A DNA stretch of 64,000 bases. Origin: Streptomyces sp. NBC_00376. Its GTDB lineage: Bacteria; Actinomycetota; Actinomycetes; Streptomycetales; Streptomycetaceae. The notes beneath the pieces were generated by a model that saw only the letters and a program-made list of their open reading frames with translations, did not search any database and was not told the DNA's origin. How positions within the stretch are numbered: the first letter of the stretch is position 1; every line of letters starts with the position of its first letter. The DNA lies in assembly GCF_036077095.1 (NCBI RefSeq), contig NZ_CP107960.1, positions 8,618,001 to 8,682,000 of the forward strand, read 5' to 3'. The position numbers and the translations under genes are program-made. Shown here in pieces: positions 25,034 through 34,057 of the stretch.

Positions 25034-26037
25034 GGCACTGTTTCTCGGATCACGTGCGAAGCCAGATCATGAGAGCCGCGAGGGTGACGGTGCCGAGGTA
25101 GATGTAGGCGCGTTTTTCATAGCGCGTGGCGACGGCGCGGAAGCCCTTCAGCCGGTTGATGGCGCGTTCGACGGTGTTGCGCTTCTTGTAGCGCTCACTG
25201 TCGAACCCGGTGGGGCGGCCGCCGCGTGAACCACGGTTGTGTCGGTTCCGTTGCTGGTCGATGCGTTCGGGGATGGTGTTCCGGATTCCGCGTCGTCGCA
25301 GGTAACGGCGGTTGCTCCGGGACGTGTACGCCTTGTCCGCCAGAACATGGTCGGGCCGGGTGCGGGGCCGTCCGACTCCGGCCCAGGGGACGGAGACCTG
25401 CTCCAGCACCCGCTCGAGCTGGGGTCCGTCACCGTAGTGTCCGGGAGTCAGGACGAAAGCGAGGGGCCTGCAGCGTCCCTCGGCGGCGAGGTGGATCTTA
25501 GTGGTGAATCCGCCGCGGGAACGCCCCAGACACTCGCCGATCTGACCACCGCCTCCAGGCGGACTGCCAGATTCCGCAAGACCGGATCGACCTGGTTCGT
25601 CCCCCGCCCGGCCCCCTTTTGAGGAACGGCGGCCGGGGCCGCTTTCCTCGCGCCGGCGGCGTGCTGGTGGGCCCGCACGGCTGTCGAGTCCACCGACACG
25701 TCCCAGTCGATCGCGCCCACCGCGTCCTCGGCTGCCTGGATGCGAGACAGCAGCATCTGCCACGTTCCATCGGCTGACCAGCGGCGATGCCGCTTATAGA
25801 CCGTTTCCCACGGCCCGAACCGCTCCGGCAGATCCCGCCACTGCACGCCGGTCCGCACCCGGTAGAGAACCCCGTTGATGACCCGGCGGTGGTCGCTCCA
25901 CCGACCTCCACGCGCACCACCAGGAGGTAGGTACGACTCCAGCTGATCCCACTCCGCATTCGTCAGATCACCACGGCCCATACAGCCAGCCTGCCCCCAA
26001 CACCCCACCCGCGTCAGGAGATCCGAGAAACAGTGCC
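25034..26037 (-). mobile_element. IS5-family element IS5e, complete copy
   Basis: This element of about 1.0 kb has perfect 18-bp ends GGCACTGTTTCTCGGATC. TA lies at 25032-25033 and 26038-26039, each inside a CTAG. It begins with G and ends with C, so insertion into CTAG regenerates CTAG on both sides. Confidence 0.93.
25050..25981 (-). CDS. IS5/IS427-type transposase, two frames
   Basis: The N-terminal frame starts at the ATG complementary to 25979-25981 (MGRGDLTNAEWDQLESYLPP) and carries the first Asp in VSVDSTAVRAHQHAAG. The C-terminal frame carries VLADKAYTS (second Asp) and RNTVERAINRLKG (Glu). The frames switch near 25610. IS427 elements commonly use programmed frameshifting between two such frames, so this copy may be active. 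The total is about 300 residues. Confidence 0.88.
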
Positions 26038-26039
26038 TA

Positions 26040-27270
26040 GTGCCGTGACCGGCAACGTTTGCCCTGTTGTGATGTGACGCGCCGTCCGGGTGCTGTGGTG
26101 GACGGAGCGTGGGCGTCATTCTGTCCGGGTGGCAGAACGAGTGCGTGTCCGAGAGATCGATGACGATGACGGGCGGCGGCTGCTGCGGATTATCCGCAGA
26201 GGCACCGGGTCGGTGGTGACCTGGCGGCGGGCCCAGATGGTGCTGCTCTCCGCGCAGGGCATGCCGGTGGCGAAGATCGCCGAGGTGTCGTTCACCAGCG
26301 ACGACCGGGTCCGGGACGTGATCCACAACTTCAACGCCGACGGCTTCGACTCTCTGTATCCGAAGTACGCCGGTGGTCGGCCGAAGACGTTCACGCTGCC
26401 GGAGCGCCGTGAGATCAAGAAGATCGCGAAGTCCAAGCCCACCGAGCACGACCTGCCGTTCTCGACCTGGAGCCTGTCCAAGCTGGCGGACTTCCTGGTC
26501 GCCGAGGGGGTGGTCGACGACATCAGCCACGAGGGCCTGCGCATCCTGCTCCGCGAGGAGGGAGTCTCCTTTCAACGCCTGAAGACCTGGAAGACCTCCC
26601 GTGATCCGGACTACGCGGCCAAGAAAGCGCGCGTCGAGCACCTGTACGCCATCGCCGACGGCGAGGTCATACCCGAGGACGGCGAACCCGAAGTCATCTT
26701 CTGCATGGACGAGTTCGGGCCGCTCAACCTGATGCCCCACCCGGGCCGGCAGTGGGCCGAACGCGGCGGCAAGCACAAGAGCCCCGACCGTGAACCACGC
26801 CGGCGGCGACGGGCGACCTACAACCGCTACGGCGGAGTGCGGCACCTGTTCGCCGCCCTGGACCTGGCCAAGGACAAGCTCTACGGCCACATCAAGCCGA
26901 TCAAGAGGCGGACGCAGTTCCTCGAGTTCTGCCGCTACCTGCGCACTCTGTACCCGTCGACGGTGCGGATCGCGATCGTCTGCGACAACTTTTCCCCGCA
27001 TCTGACCACGAAGAGGTGCCAACGGGTCGGCACCTGGGCCGCGGCTAACAACGTCGAGATCGCCTACACCCCGACGAACTCCTCATGGCTCAACCGGATC
27101 GAGGCCCAGTTCACGGCCCTGCGCTACTTCACCCTCGACGGCACCGACCATGCCGCCCACAAGGAACAGGGCAGCATGATCCGCCGCTACATCATCTGGC
27201 GAAACCGTCACGCCGACGACCAACGCCTACGCGCCGTCGTCAACAGGGCAAACGTTGCCTGATCCGGCAC
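26040..27270 (+). mobile_element. IS630-family element IS630a, copy 3
   Basis: This is a complete 1231-bp copy flanked by TA at 26038-26039 and 27271-27272. Each TA lies within a CTAG shared with IS5e on the left and IS701a on the right. Confidence 0.95.
26090..27262 (+). CDS. IS630-family transposase (IS630a copy 3)
   Basis: This 390-residue DDE transposase is identical to copy 2 at the protein level, and its three catalytic motifs are present. Identity between copies 20 kb apart indicates recent spread within this replicon. Confidence 0.93.
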   Translation: MLWWTERGRHSVRVAERVRVREIDDDDGRRLLRIIRRGTGSVVTWRRAQMVLLSAQGMPVAKIAEVSFTSDDRVRDVIHNFNADGFDSLYPKYAGGRPKTFTLPERREIKKIAKSKPTEHDLPFSTWSLSKLADFLVAEGVVDDISHEGLRILLREEGVSFQRLKTWKTSRDPDYAAKKARVEHLYAIADGEVIPEDGEPEVIFCMDEFGPLNLMPHPGRQWAERGGKHKSPDREPRRRRRATYNRYGGVRHLFAALDLAKDKLYGHIKPIKRRTQFLEFCRYLRTLYPSTVRIAIVCDNFSPHLTTKRCQRVGTWAAANNVEIAYTPTNSSWLNRIEAQFTALRYFTLDGTDHAAHKEQGSMIRRYIIWRNRHADDQRLRAVVNRANVA

Positions 27271-27273
27271 TAG

Positions 27274-28671
27274 TACTGCAACGGTGTTTGCTGTGACGGG
27301 TAGGCAGGTCGATCGTTGGTGTTGTCATGGGTGGGGATCTTGCTGAGGTCAGGTCGTGGGCCGGTGAGTTGGGTGCGGTGCAAGGGCGGTTTCTTCACCG
27401 ATTCGGCAGATCGGAGCCTCGTGAGTCAGCTCTTGCCTATATGCGGGGACTCGTAGCCCCGTTGCAGCGGAAGAACGGCTGGACGCTGGCCGAAGAAGCC
27501 GGCCACGCAGGTCCGGACCGCATCCACCGGCTGTTGAACCGGATCGAGTGGGACGCCGACGAGGTTCTGGACGATGTGCGTGACTACGTGGTCGAGCATC
27601 TCGGCGATCCTGGTGCGGTGCTGATCGTGGACGACACCGGCTTCCTGAAGAAGGGCACCGGTTCGGCCGGGGTGCAACGGCAGTACTCCGGCACCGCGGG
27701 CCGCACGGAGAACTGCCAGGTCGGTGTCTTCCTCGCCTATGCGGCCCCGCTCGGACGAACGCTGATCGACCGCCGTCTGTATCTGCCTGCCTCCTGGACG
27801 GACGACCGAGAGCGGTGCCGCCGGGCCGGCATTGACGACGAGGTCGGCTTCGCGACGAAGGTGGCGATGGCCAAGGAGATGGTCCGCCGCGCGATCGCCG
27901 GCAAGATCCCGTTCCGCTGGGTGACCGCAGATGCCGGCTACGGCTACAGCAAGGGCTGGCGCTCTGAGCTGGAACAGGCGGACGTCTTCCACGTCATGGC
28001 CACCACCCGCCACGACACGGTCGTCACCCGCTGGGCCATCGACCACCCCGTGAGCGATCTATTTCCCGCCCTGCCCCGGCAGAAATGGAAACGCCGCTCG
28101 TGCGGCCAGGGCTCCCACGGGCCCCGCGTCTATGACTGGGCACGCGTCGAAGTCCGCCCCTGGCACCGGCCCGACCGCCGGCATTGGGTGATCGCCCGTC
28201 GCAGCGTTGCCCGTCCCCAAGAGCTCTCCTACTACATCGCCTACGGCCCGGCCGACGCCACCCTGGACGAGCTGATCCACATCGCCGGGAGCCGCTGGGC
28301 GATCGAGGAATGCTTCCAGACCGCGAAGCAGGAGTGCGGCCTGGACGACTACCAGGTCCGCCGCTACCCCGGCTGGCACCGCCACATCACCCTGGCCATG
28401 GCCGCCCACGCCTGCCTCACCGTCCTGCGGGCCCGCCAGCTCGACACCGGGAAAGCAGAAACGGATCCTCCCAGCTCATCCACCTCAGCCTCGCCGAGAT
28501 CAGACGCCTGATCCACCGCCTCACCAACCGACGGCACGCACCCGTCGACCACATCCTGCACTGGTCGACCTGGCGCCGAAAACGACAACACCAAGCCCGA
28601 ACCAGCCACTACAAACAACGAGGCCACGCCCCACCGACTGACCACCCGTCACGACAAACACCGTTGCAGTA
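27274..28671 (+). mobile_element. IS701-family element IS701a, copy 2 (inverted relative to copy 1)
   Basis: This is a complete 1398-bp copy with TACTGCAACGGTGTTTG ends. It is flanked by CTAG at 27270-27273 and 28672-28675. Confidence 0.95.
27327..28511 (+). CDS. IS701-family transposase (IS701a copy 2)
   Basis: This 394-residue transposase is identical to the copy at 583-1767. Motifs VDDTGFLKKG, VTADAGYG and WAIEECFQTAKQE are intact. The ATG lies about 50 bp inside the element. Confidence 0.95.
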   Translation: MGGDLAEVRSWAGELGAVQGRFLHRFGRSEPRESALAYMRGLVAPLQRKNGWTLAEEAGHAGPDRIHRLLNRIEWDADEVLDDVRDYVVEHLGDPGAVLIVDDTGFLKKGTGSAGVQRQYSGTAGRTENCQVGVFLAYAAPLGRTLIDRRLYLPASWTDDRERCRRAGIDDEVGFATKVAMAKEMVRRAIAGKIPFRWVTADAGYGYSKGWRSELEQADVFHVMATTRHDTVVTRWAIDHPVSDLFPALPRQKWKRRSCGQGSHGPRVYDWARVEVRPWHRPDRRHWVIARRSVARPQELSYYIAYGPADATLDELIHIAGSRWAIEECFQTAKQECGLDDYQVRRYPGWHRHITLAMAAHACLTVLRARQLDTGKAETDPPSSSTSASPRSDA

Positions 28672-29471
28672 CTAGGGCGCGTATCTAGTCGTGATCAATC
28701 TGCGGGACTTTCCACTGCAGGGTGACGTGTTCTGGTAGATCGTCGTCTGTGACGCAGATGCAACTGACTGATGCGGAGTGGGAGTTCATCGAGCCGTATC
28801 TGCCGATAGGCAGGTACGGCCCGTACCCCGAGCGGCTGCGGCAGCAGTTCGAGGGAGTGATCTGGCGATTCAGGACGGGCGGGCAGTGGCGGGAAATGCC
28901 GCAGGAGTTCGGCCCTTGGCCCACCGTCCATAACCGTTTCCGGCAGTGGCGGGACGCCGGTGTCTTCGAAGCCCTGCTGGAAGGGCTGATCGCCGATGCC
29001 GCCAAGCGGGACGAGGTGGACCTGTCGCTGGTCAGCGTGGACTCCACCACGGTCCGGGCCCACCATGATGCCGCCGGGATGCACCTCGATGCCGGTGTCC
29101 TCACCGCTCTGGAAAAGGCAGCTGCCGAGGAGGAGAAGGCCCGGCAAAAGGAGGCGGCCCGGAAGGACAAGCCGGACAGGGCGCCGGAAAAGACCCCGCG
29201 CGGGAGGAACGAAGACGCATCCGGCGCCGACGAAAAGTCCGCCTGAAGGCCGCCCTGCTCGGACGATCGAGGGGGGACAAACCAGCAAGGTCCACCTCGC
29301 CGCCGACCGGAAATGCCGCCCGCTGGCGATCATCTTGACCGCGGGACAGGCCGCGGACAGCCCTCAGTTCATCCCTGTGCTCAACAAAGTTCGGGTCCGT
29401 GTCCCGGTCGGCCGTCCCCGCACCCGGCCGGACGCGGTCGCCGGAGACAAGACATCCCACGCGGATAAGCG

Positions 29472-30734
29472 TCAAGCTGCCGCTGCGATATGTCCGGCTG
29501 AGGGCTCCGGGAAGGCGATTGCTTCGTTGTAGGTGTGACCGTTCTGGAGGCAGTGGAACAGCATGCCCATGAAGCGATTGAAGAGGTTCCGCTGTGCCGC
29601 GACGTGACGATCGCCAGCTGCTCGTCGGCGGTCGTAGTGGGCTCTGGCGCCTGGTGACCTGGTGAGAGAGACGAAGGCCCAGACGTAACCGACGGCAGCC
29701 AATCGCTGGTTCTTGACCTTCCGGCTCATGACCTTGCAGCTCTTGCCGCTGGCTCTGGTGACCGGGGCGCTTCCCGCGTACGCCTTCAAAGATCCGGCGT
29801 TGGCGAATCGGGCCCGGTCGTCGCCGATCTCCGCCAGGATTCGGGCGCCTGTCAGTGCGGCGAGGCCTGGAAAGCTGCGGATGACCGGTGCATCCGGATG
29901 CTCTTCGAAGGCCTGTGTGACGGCTTCTTCGAGCTGGTCGGCGTTGTCGCAGGCGGTGTTCACCTGCCTGAGCAGAGCGGAGGTCTGATGCCCGAGAGCC
30001 GTCTCGACCTGCGGGAGCTGGTGGAGGTAGTCGCGTTTGAAGACCTCATGGAGCCTTTCGGCGTCGGCCTGGATGCCGCGGACTCGGCCGGCCTGCTTGA
30101 GCAGTGTCTGCAAGCGTCGCCGTGTCAGCTTCGCGGCCATGGTGGGGGTCGGTGCTGCCGCCAGGATGGTGCGGGCTTCCCTCGAACACAGACCGTGCTT
30201 GTGCTGGGCGAAGGCGTCGAGGATTGCAGGGTAAAACTCTCTGAGCTGGGAGCGAAGCTTGTTTTGGGCCTGTCCGCGAGCCCAGACGGCGTCTTGTTGG
30301 GCCCGGGCGAGCACGGCGATGGCCTGGACGAGCTCGGAGTCCGCCGGCAGCGGCCGGTGGGCGGCCATGTCGGTTCGCAGGATGTTGGCCAGGGCCGCAG
30401 CGTCGACGGCGTCTGACTTCTTGCGGGCGACTGAGTGGCGATCTCGGTAGCGGGCAACTGCCAGCGGGTTGATCGCGAAGACCGGCCGCCCGGTGGCCCG
30501 CAGGCAGGCGACGAGGAGTCCGCGTGAGGTCTCGATCGCCACGGGGATCGGGGCGGCCTCGCTGTCGCCATGTTCGGCCAGCAGGTCCGTGAGCTGGGTA
30601 AACCCTGCAGCGTCATCGCCGATCCGCACCTTGGCGAGTTGCTTTCCGCCGGCATCGACCAGTGCAATGTCGTGGTGGTCTTCGGCCCAGTCCACGCCAC
30701 AGAACACTGGCGTCGGTAACTCGACTATCGCCAT
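29472..30734 (-). CDS. IS110-family transposase/recombinase (IS110a)
   Basis: This 420-residue IS110-type recombinase has the RuvC-like DEDD acidic residues visible in FCGVDWAEDHHD (Asp), PVAIETSRG (Glu) and KKSDAVDAAALANIL (two Asp). The C-terminal transposase_20 domain reads FPGLAALTGARILAEIGDD and LKAYAGSAPVTRASGK with the putative serine nucleophile. It is full length and appears intact. IS110 enzymes recombine DNA under guidance of a bridge RNA from the element's non-coding end. Confidence 0.93.
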   Translation of the reverse strand: MAIVELPTPVFCGVDWAEDHHDIALVDAGGKQLAKVRIGDDAAGFTQLTDLLAEHGDSEAAPIPVAIETSRGLLVACLRATGRPVFAINPLAVARYRDRHSVARKKSDAVDAAALANILRTDMAAHRPLPADSELVQAIAVLARAQQDAVWARGQAQNKLRSQLREFYPAILDAFAQHKHGLCSREARTILAAAPTPTMAAKLTRRRLQTLLKQAGRVRGIQADAERLHEVFKRDYLHQLPQVETALGHQTSALLRQVNTACDNADQLEEAVTQAFEEHPDAPVIRSFPGLAALTGARILAEIGDDRARFANAGSLKAYAGSAPVTRASGKSCKVMSRKVKNQRLAAVGYVWAFVSLTRSPGARAHYDRRRAAGDRHVAAQRNLFNRFMGMLFHCLQNGHTYNEAIAFPEPSAGHIAAAA

Positions 30735-31150
30735 CCGGTCCTCCTTCGTCGCGTCTCTTTCTCCAGGCCAGAGCCTGTGCAGGGTGCGCGTGCTCCCTAA
30801 TGGAAGTGCTCAAGGCACGTCATCCCACCAGCCGTTCGCAACCCCAGCGAGTCGTGCGGCCCTCGGTCCGCGTCAGAGCTGAAAGCTCAAGGCAGAGCAG
30901 AGAGGTGATCCGCACAACCGGCTCGGACTACGGACAGCAAACCGCCCGGTGGCTGCAGACGGGCCGGCCCGCAGCAACAGGACCACTTCGAGGCCCGAAC
31001 AGACAGAACCGGACCTGGATCCGAGCACTCATGCCCAGACTGCTGGGCGCGAGCCGGCCTCGTCTTGTCAACAGGACTCTCAGGCCCGGGCATACTCCAA
31101 GGCTCGGCTCGCGCCCCTGAAGGTCAGTTTCCACCGGCCTTCACTTCCCA
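30735..31150 (-). ncRNA. Candidate bridge-RNA region of IS110a
   Basis: This 416-bp non-coding segment lies upstream of the transposase start and ends at the element terminus. In the IS110 group this is where the bridge RNA is encoded. It contains an inverted pair: CTAATGGAAGTG near 30796 and CACTTCCCATTAG near 31142. Read on the coding strand these could base-pair or mark the element end. The RNA itself and its loops were not folded, so this is a prediction from family knowledge and position. Confidence 0.5.
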
Positions 31151-31154
31151 TTAG

Positions 31155-32833
31155 CCTCGCCGTTTCGTTTGGGTACGGCGGATGTTGGGGCGGAAACGCA
31201 AAAGTGCCCTTCCTGACCTGGGACGATGAACCTTGCTGAGGGGTTCTGTCGGTCCAGGCGGAGGGCACTTTCTACGTGCAGGATATCGGGTTGCGTCCCA
31301 AGATCCATGTCAGTGCGGATGGTTCGGGGGTGGTCGGTCATGCCGGGTCACGGTTACTGGCTGATCTTGCCGATGCCACGGGGCTGACCGCTGCGTACTC
31401 CGCCGCTCTCAGGCCGCTTCGGCCGCGCGGGACCGGGCATGATCCGGGCCGGATCGCCACCGACCTGGCGGTGATGCTCGCCGACGGCGGTGAGGCCATC
31501 GCGGACCTGGCCGTACTGCGGGACCAGACAAGGTTGTTCGGTCCGGTCGCCTCGACACCGACGGCCTGGCGGCTGCTCGCCGACACCGACGAGAGGACAC
31601 TGGCTGCTCTGCGCCCGGCGCGTGCCCGAGCCCGGGAAGTCGCCTGGATGCAGGCCGCCGAGCAAGGCGAGGGCATACCCGCAGCCCGGGCCGCGGGGCA
31701 CATGCTGCCCGGGCTGGTCCTGGACCTCGACGCCACGCTGATCACCTGCCACTCCGAGAAGGAGCAGGCCGCACCCACCTATAAAGGCGGCTTCGGCTTC
31801 CACCCGCTGCTGTGCTTCCTGGCCAACACCGGCGAAGCGCTGTCGGGCCGACTGCGGCCCGGGAATGCCGGTGCCAACACCGCGAGCGACCACATCACGG
31901 TGCTCGACCAGGCACTCGCGCAGATCCCCGACGCCCACCGGCACGGTACCGACATCCTCGTCCGCACCGACAGTGCCGGATCCGCGAAAGCCTTCCTCGC
32001 CCACGTCCGCGACGTGCGGAAACGAGGAATCCGTACCTTCTTCTCGGTCGGATACGCCATCACCGCGCCGGTCCGCCGCGCTGTCCGGGCCATGCCTGAG
32101 CACCTCTGGCATCCCGCCCTGAACCAGGACGGGACACTGCGCGCCAGCGCCGAGGTCGCCGAGCTGACCGGCATGGTCGATCTGGACGGCTACCCGGCCG
32201 GCACCCGCATCATCGTGCGCCGGGAGCGGCCGCACCCCGGAGCACAGCTGTCCCTGTTCGACCAGGACGAAGGCCTACGGCATCAGGTGTTCCTCACCGA
32301 CACCCCGTACTCCGGTGGCGGCTCCGCGCAGTTCCTGGAGGTCCGCCACCGCGGACATGCCACCATCGAGGACCACATCCGGTGCGGCAAGACCACCGGC
32401 TTCGGCCGCTTCCCCTCCCGAGACTTCGGCGTCAACGCCGTCTGGCTCGAACTCAGCCTCGCCGCGATCGACCTGCTCGCCTGGACCCGTGTCCTCCTCC
32501 TGGACGGGGAGCTGGCCACCGCCGAGCCGAAGAAACTCCGCTACCGGCTACTGCACGTCGCCGGCCGCCTCACCCACGGCGGCCGACGCCTCCACCTGCG
32601 AATATCGGCGACCTGGCCCTGGAGAAACGAACTGGCCACGGCCTTCCACCGCCTCGCCGGACTGCCCCGACCCGCCAGCTGACCGGCAAACCCCCGTCCG
32701 CCCACGACCCGAAAGAACCCGGAGAACCTGACCACCGCGTCGGGACTCCGACCTGCCCAACAACCGAAATCACGTCGGCCACCCAGCAGTTGGCGATCAG
32801 CGACACCGCCTCAACCCAACCGAAACGGCGAGG
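31155..32833 (+). mobile_element. IS1380-family element
   Basis: The inverted ends read CCTCGCCGTTTCG and extend to TTGGGT on both sides. A 4-bp target duplication TTAG lies at 31151-31154 and 32834-32837. It landed at the very end of IS110a. Confidence 0.92.
31276..32682 (+). CDS. IS1380-family transposase
   Basis: This 468-residue DDE transposase of the DDE_Tnp_1 type begins MQDIGLRPKIHVSADGSGVV. Catalytic motifs include LVLDLDATLI (Asp), ILVRTDSAGSAKAF (Asp) and a late Glu region after EDHIRCGKTTGFGRFPS. Length and motifs match the family, so it is probably active. The ATG lies about 120 bp inside the left end. Confidence 0.93.
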   Translation: MQDIGLRPKIHVSADGSGVVGHAGSRLLADLADATGLTAAYSAALRPLRPRGTGHDPGRIATDLAVMLADGGEAIADLAVLRDQTRLFGPVASTPTAWRLLADTDERTLAALRPARARAREVAWMQAAEQGEGIPAARAAGHMLPGLVLDLDATLITCHSEKEQAAPTYKGGFGFHPLLCFLANTGEALSGRLRPGNAGANTASDHITVLDQALAQIPDAHRHGTDILVRTDSAGSAKAFLAHVRDVRKRGIRTFFSVGYAITAPVRRAVRAMPEHLWHPALNQDGTLRASAEVAELTGMVDLDGYPAGTRIIVRRERPHPGAQLSLFDQDEGLRHQVFLTDTPYSGGGSAQFLEVRHRGHATIEDHIRCGKTTGFGRFPSRDFGVNAVWLELSLAAIDLLAWTRVLLLDGELATAEPKKLRYRLLHVAGRLTHGGRRLHLRISATWPWRNELATAFHRLAGLPRPAS

Positions 32834-33153
32834 TTAGGCGTACTCCTCCCGCGGCAACCGCACCTACCTCCGCAAACGCCAGATCAAGGCGGTCATCCCG
32901 GAGAAGAAGGACCAGGCCGTCAACCGGAAGAAGAAGGGCCGCCAAGGCGGCCGGCCCCTCAGCCACGACGCCGAGCTCTACAAGGCAAGGAACACCGTCG
33001 AGCGCCTGATCAACAAGCTAAAAGCCTGGCGCGGCATCGCCACCCGCCACGACAAGACCCCCGAAAGCTACCAAGCTGGACTCCACCTCCGCGCCTCCAT
33101 GATCTGGATCAAAGACCTCACACGAGCCACGTGATCACGACCCGATATCCGCC

Positions 33154-33702
33154 CTAGACCCGTTCCAGCGAGCGGTGGGGAAGGGGCGGGGTTTCGACCT
33201 GGATGGAATCGTCGGGGCGGACGATCCCTCCACGGCGGACCACAGCCATGACGCCACACTTGAATGTGAACTCGCCGGACACGGAGTCCATGGTGAAGAC
33301 CTCACCGAGCAGCCCCTCGTGGAAGTCGTTGATCTTCGAGCACGGGTTACGCAGTCCCGTCACCTCGAGCACCGCCCGCTCTCCGAGATGGAGCAGAGTG
33401 CCGGTGGGCAGGCCCAACAGGTCCACCCCGCGCGTGGTGATGTTCTCGCCGAGCTGACCCGCAGAGACCTTGAAGCCCTTGAACGCGAGCTCGTCGAAGA
33501 GTTCCTCGTGCATCAGGTGGACCTGGCGCAGGTTGGGCAGGTCCGGCTCGTAGGTCATGCGGAACTGGTGGCGGATCGTCTCACCTGCGTGAACGTCTCC
33601 TTCCACTCCGAGCCCCGTGAGCAGCGTGATGGAATCGCGATTGGGCTTACTGAACGAGTACACCTCGTTACGGCTCACTGCGGCGACCTGACCAGTCATC
33701 AC
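33154..33702 (-). CDS. MOSC-domain protein
   Basis: This 182-residue protein has the MOSC fold of molybdenum-cofactor sulfurase C-terminal domains. GLGVEGDVHAGETIRH is near residue 30, AGQLGENITTRGVDL near 81, and the invariant cysteine is Cys121 in GLRNPCSKI. Such proteins handle Moco sulfur or reduce N-hydroxylated compounds, and the exact substrate is unknown. Its TAG stop codon coincides with the target site of IS5c, so the insertion left the coding sequence intact but removed its natural 3' region. Confidence 0.9.
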   Translation of the reverse strand: MMTGQVAAVSRNEVYSFSKPNRDSITLLTGLGVEGDVHAGETIRHQFRMTYEPDLPNLRQVHLMHEELFDELAFKGFKVSAGQLGENITTRGVDLLGLPTGTLLHLGERAVLEVTGLRNPCSKINDFHEGLLGEVFTMDSVSGEFTFKCGVMAVVRRGGIVRPDDSIQVETPPLPHRSLERV

Positions 33703-33749
33703 GCCCTCCCACCTGTTGTCGTTCTGCGGCCGGTCGATCTTAAAGGTGG

Positions 33750-34052
33750 TGCAACCAGCCTTGTGAGGGAGGCATGCAGTGAGCGGACCTCATCGGGCGG
33801 ATACGCCAGGGTACGGGACCCAACTGGCATCGTCCCGCCACTGCCCGCCGGTCCTGAACCGCCAGATCACCCCCTCGAACTGCTGCCGCAGCCGCTCGGG
33901 GTACGGGACGTACTCGCCGATCGGCAGATACGGCCCGATGAACTCCCACTCTTCGTCCGTCAGTTGCATGCACGTCACGCCAGAAGGTCTACCGGTCCAA
34001 CCCCCGCCGCGAGGGCGAATCCCGCAGATTGATCACGACCCGATACGCGCCC
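33750..34052 (-). pseudogene. Remnant of an IS5c-type element (end plus transposase N-terminus)
   Basis: The end at 34052 reads inward GGGCGCGTATCGGGTCGTGA, matching IS5c. From 33978 the minus strand encodes MQLTDEEWEFIGPYLPIG through GVIWRFRTGGQWRDDASWVP, after which similarity is lost near 33800. It lies opposite in orientation to the IS5c copy at 28675 and is followed by CTAG (34052-34055). Confidence 0.8.
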
Positions 34053-34057
34053 TAGCA

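Larger units (their letters stand above)
29452..31154 (-). mobile_element. IS110-family element IS110a
   Basis: The element inserted into IS5c between GACAAG and GCGTAC. Its left boundary follows AAG at 29451. Its right end was later cut by IS1380 and reads CACTTCCCATTAG up to 31154. The transposase is at the left and a long non-coding segment at the right. Exact ends are uncertain by 2-3 bases because an AG core is shared. Confidence 0.75.
28749..33134 (+). pseudogene. IS5-family transposase split by nested insertions
   Basis: The 5' part begins at GTG 28749 (TQMQLTDAEWEFIEPYLPIG) with the first Asp in VSVDSTTVRAHHDAAG. It changes frame near 29240 (TSKVHLAADRKCRPLAIILT) and stops being IS5 sequence at 29451 after DAVAGDK. 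The frame resumes at 32838 with AYSSRGNRTYLRKRQIK and ends ARNTVERLINKLKAWRG through DLTRAT. The 3.4-kb insertion inactivates it. The frame change in the 5' part may be the usual IS427-type frameshift. Confidence 0.88.
28675..33154 (+). mobile_element. IS5-family element IS5c, interrupted by IS110a and IS1380
   Basis: The outer ends pair as GGGCGCGTATC at the left and the complement of GATATCCGCCC at the right, both followed inward by GTCGTGATCA. TA lies at 28673-28674 and 33155-33156. Removing 29452-32837 restores a continuous transposase frame. The right target TA is part of the stop codon of the MOSC gene. Confidence 0.88.
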
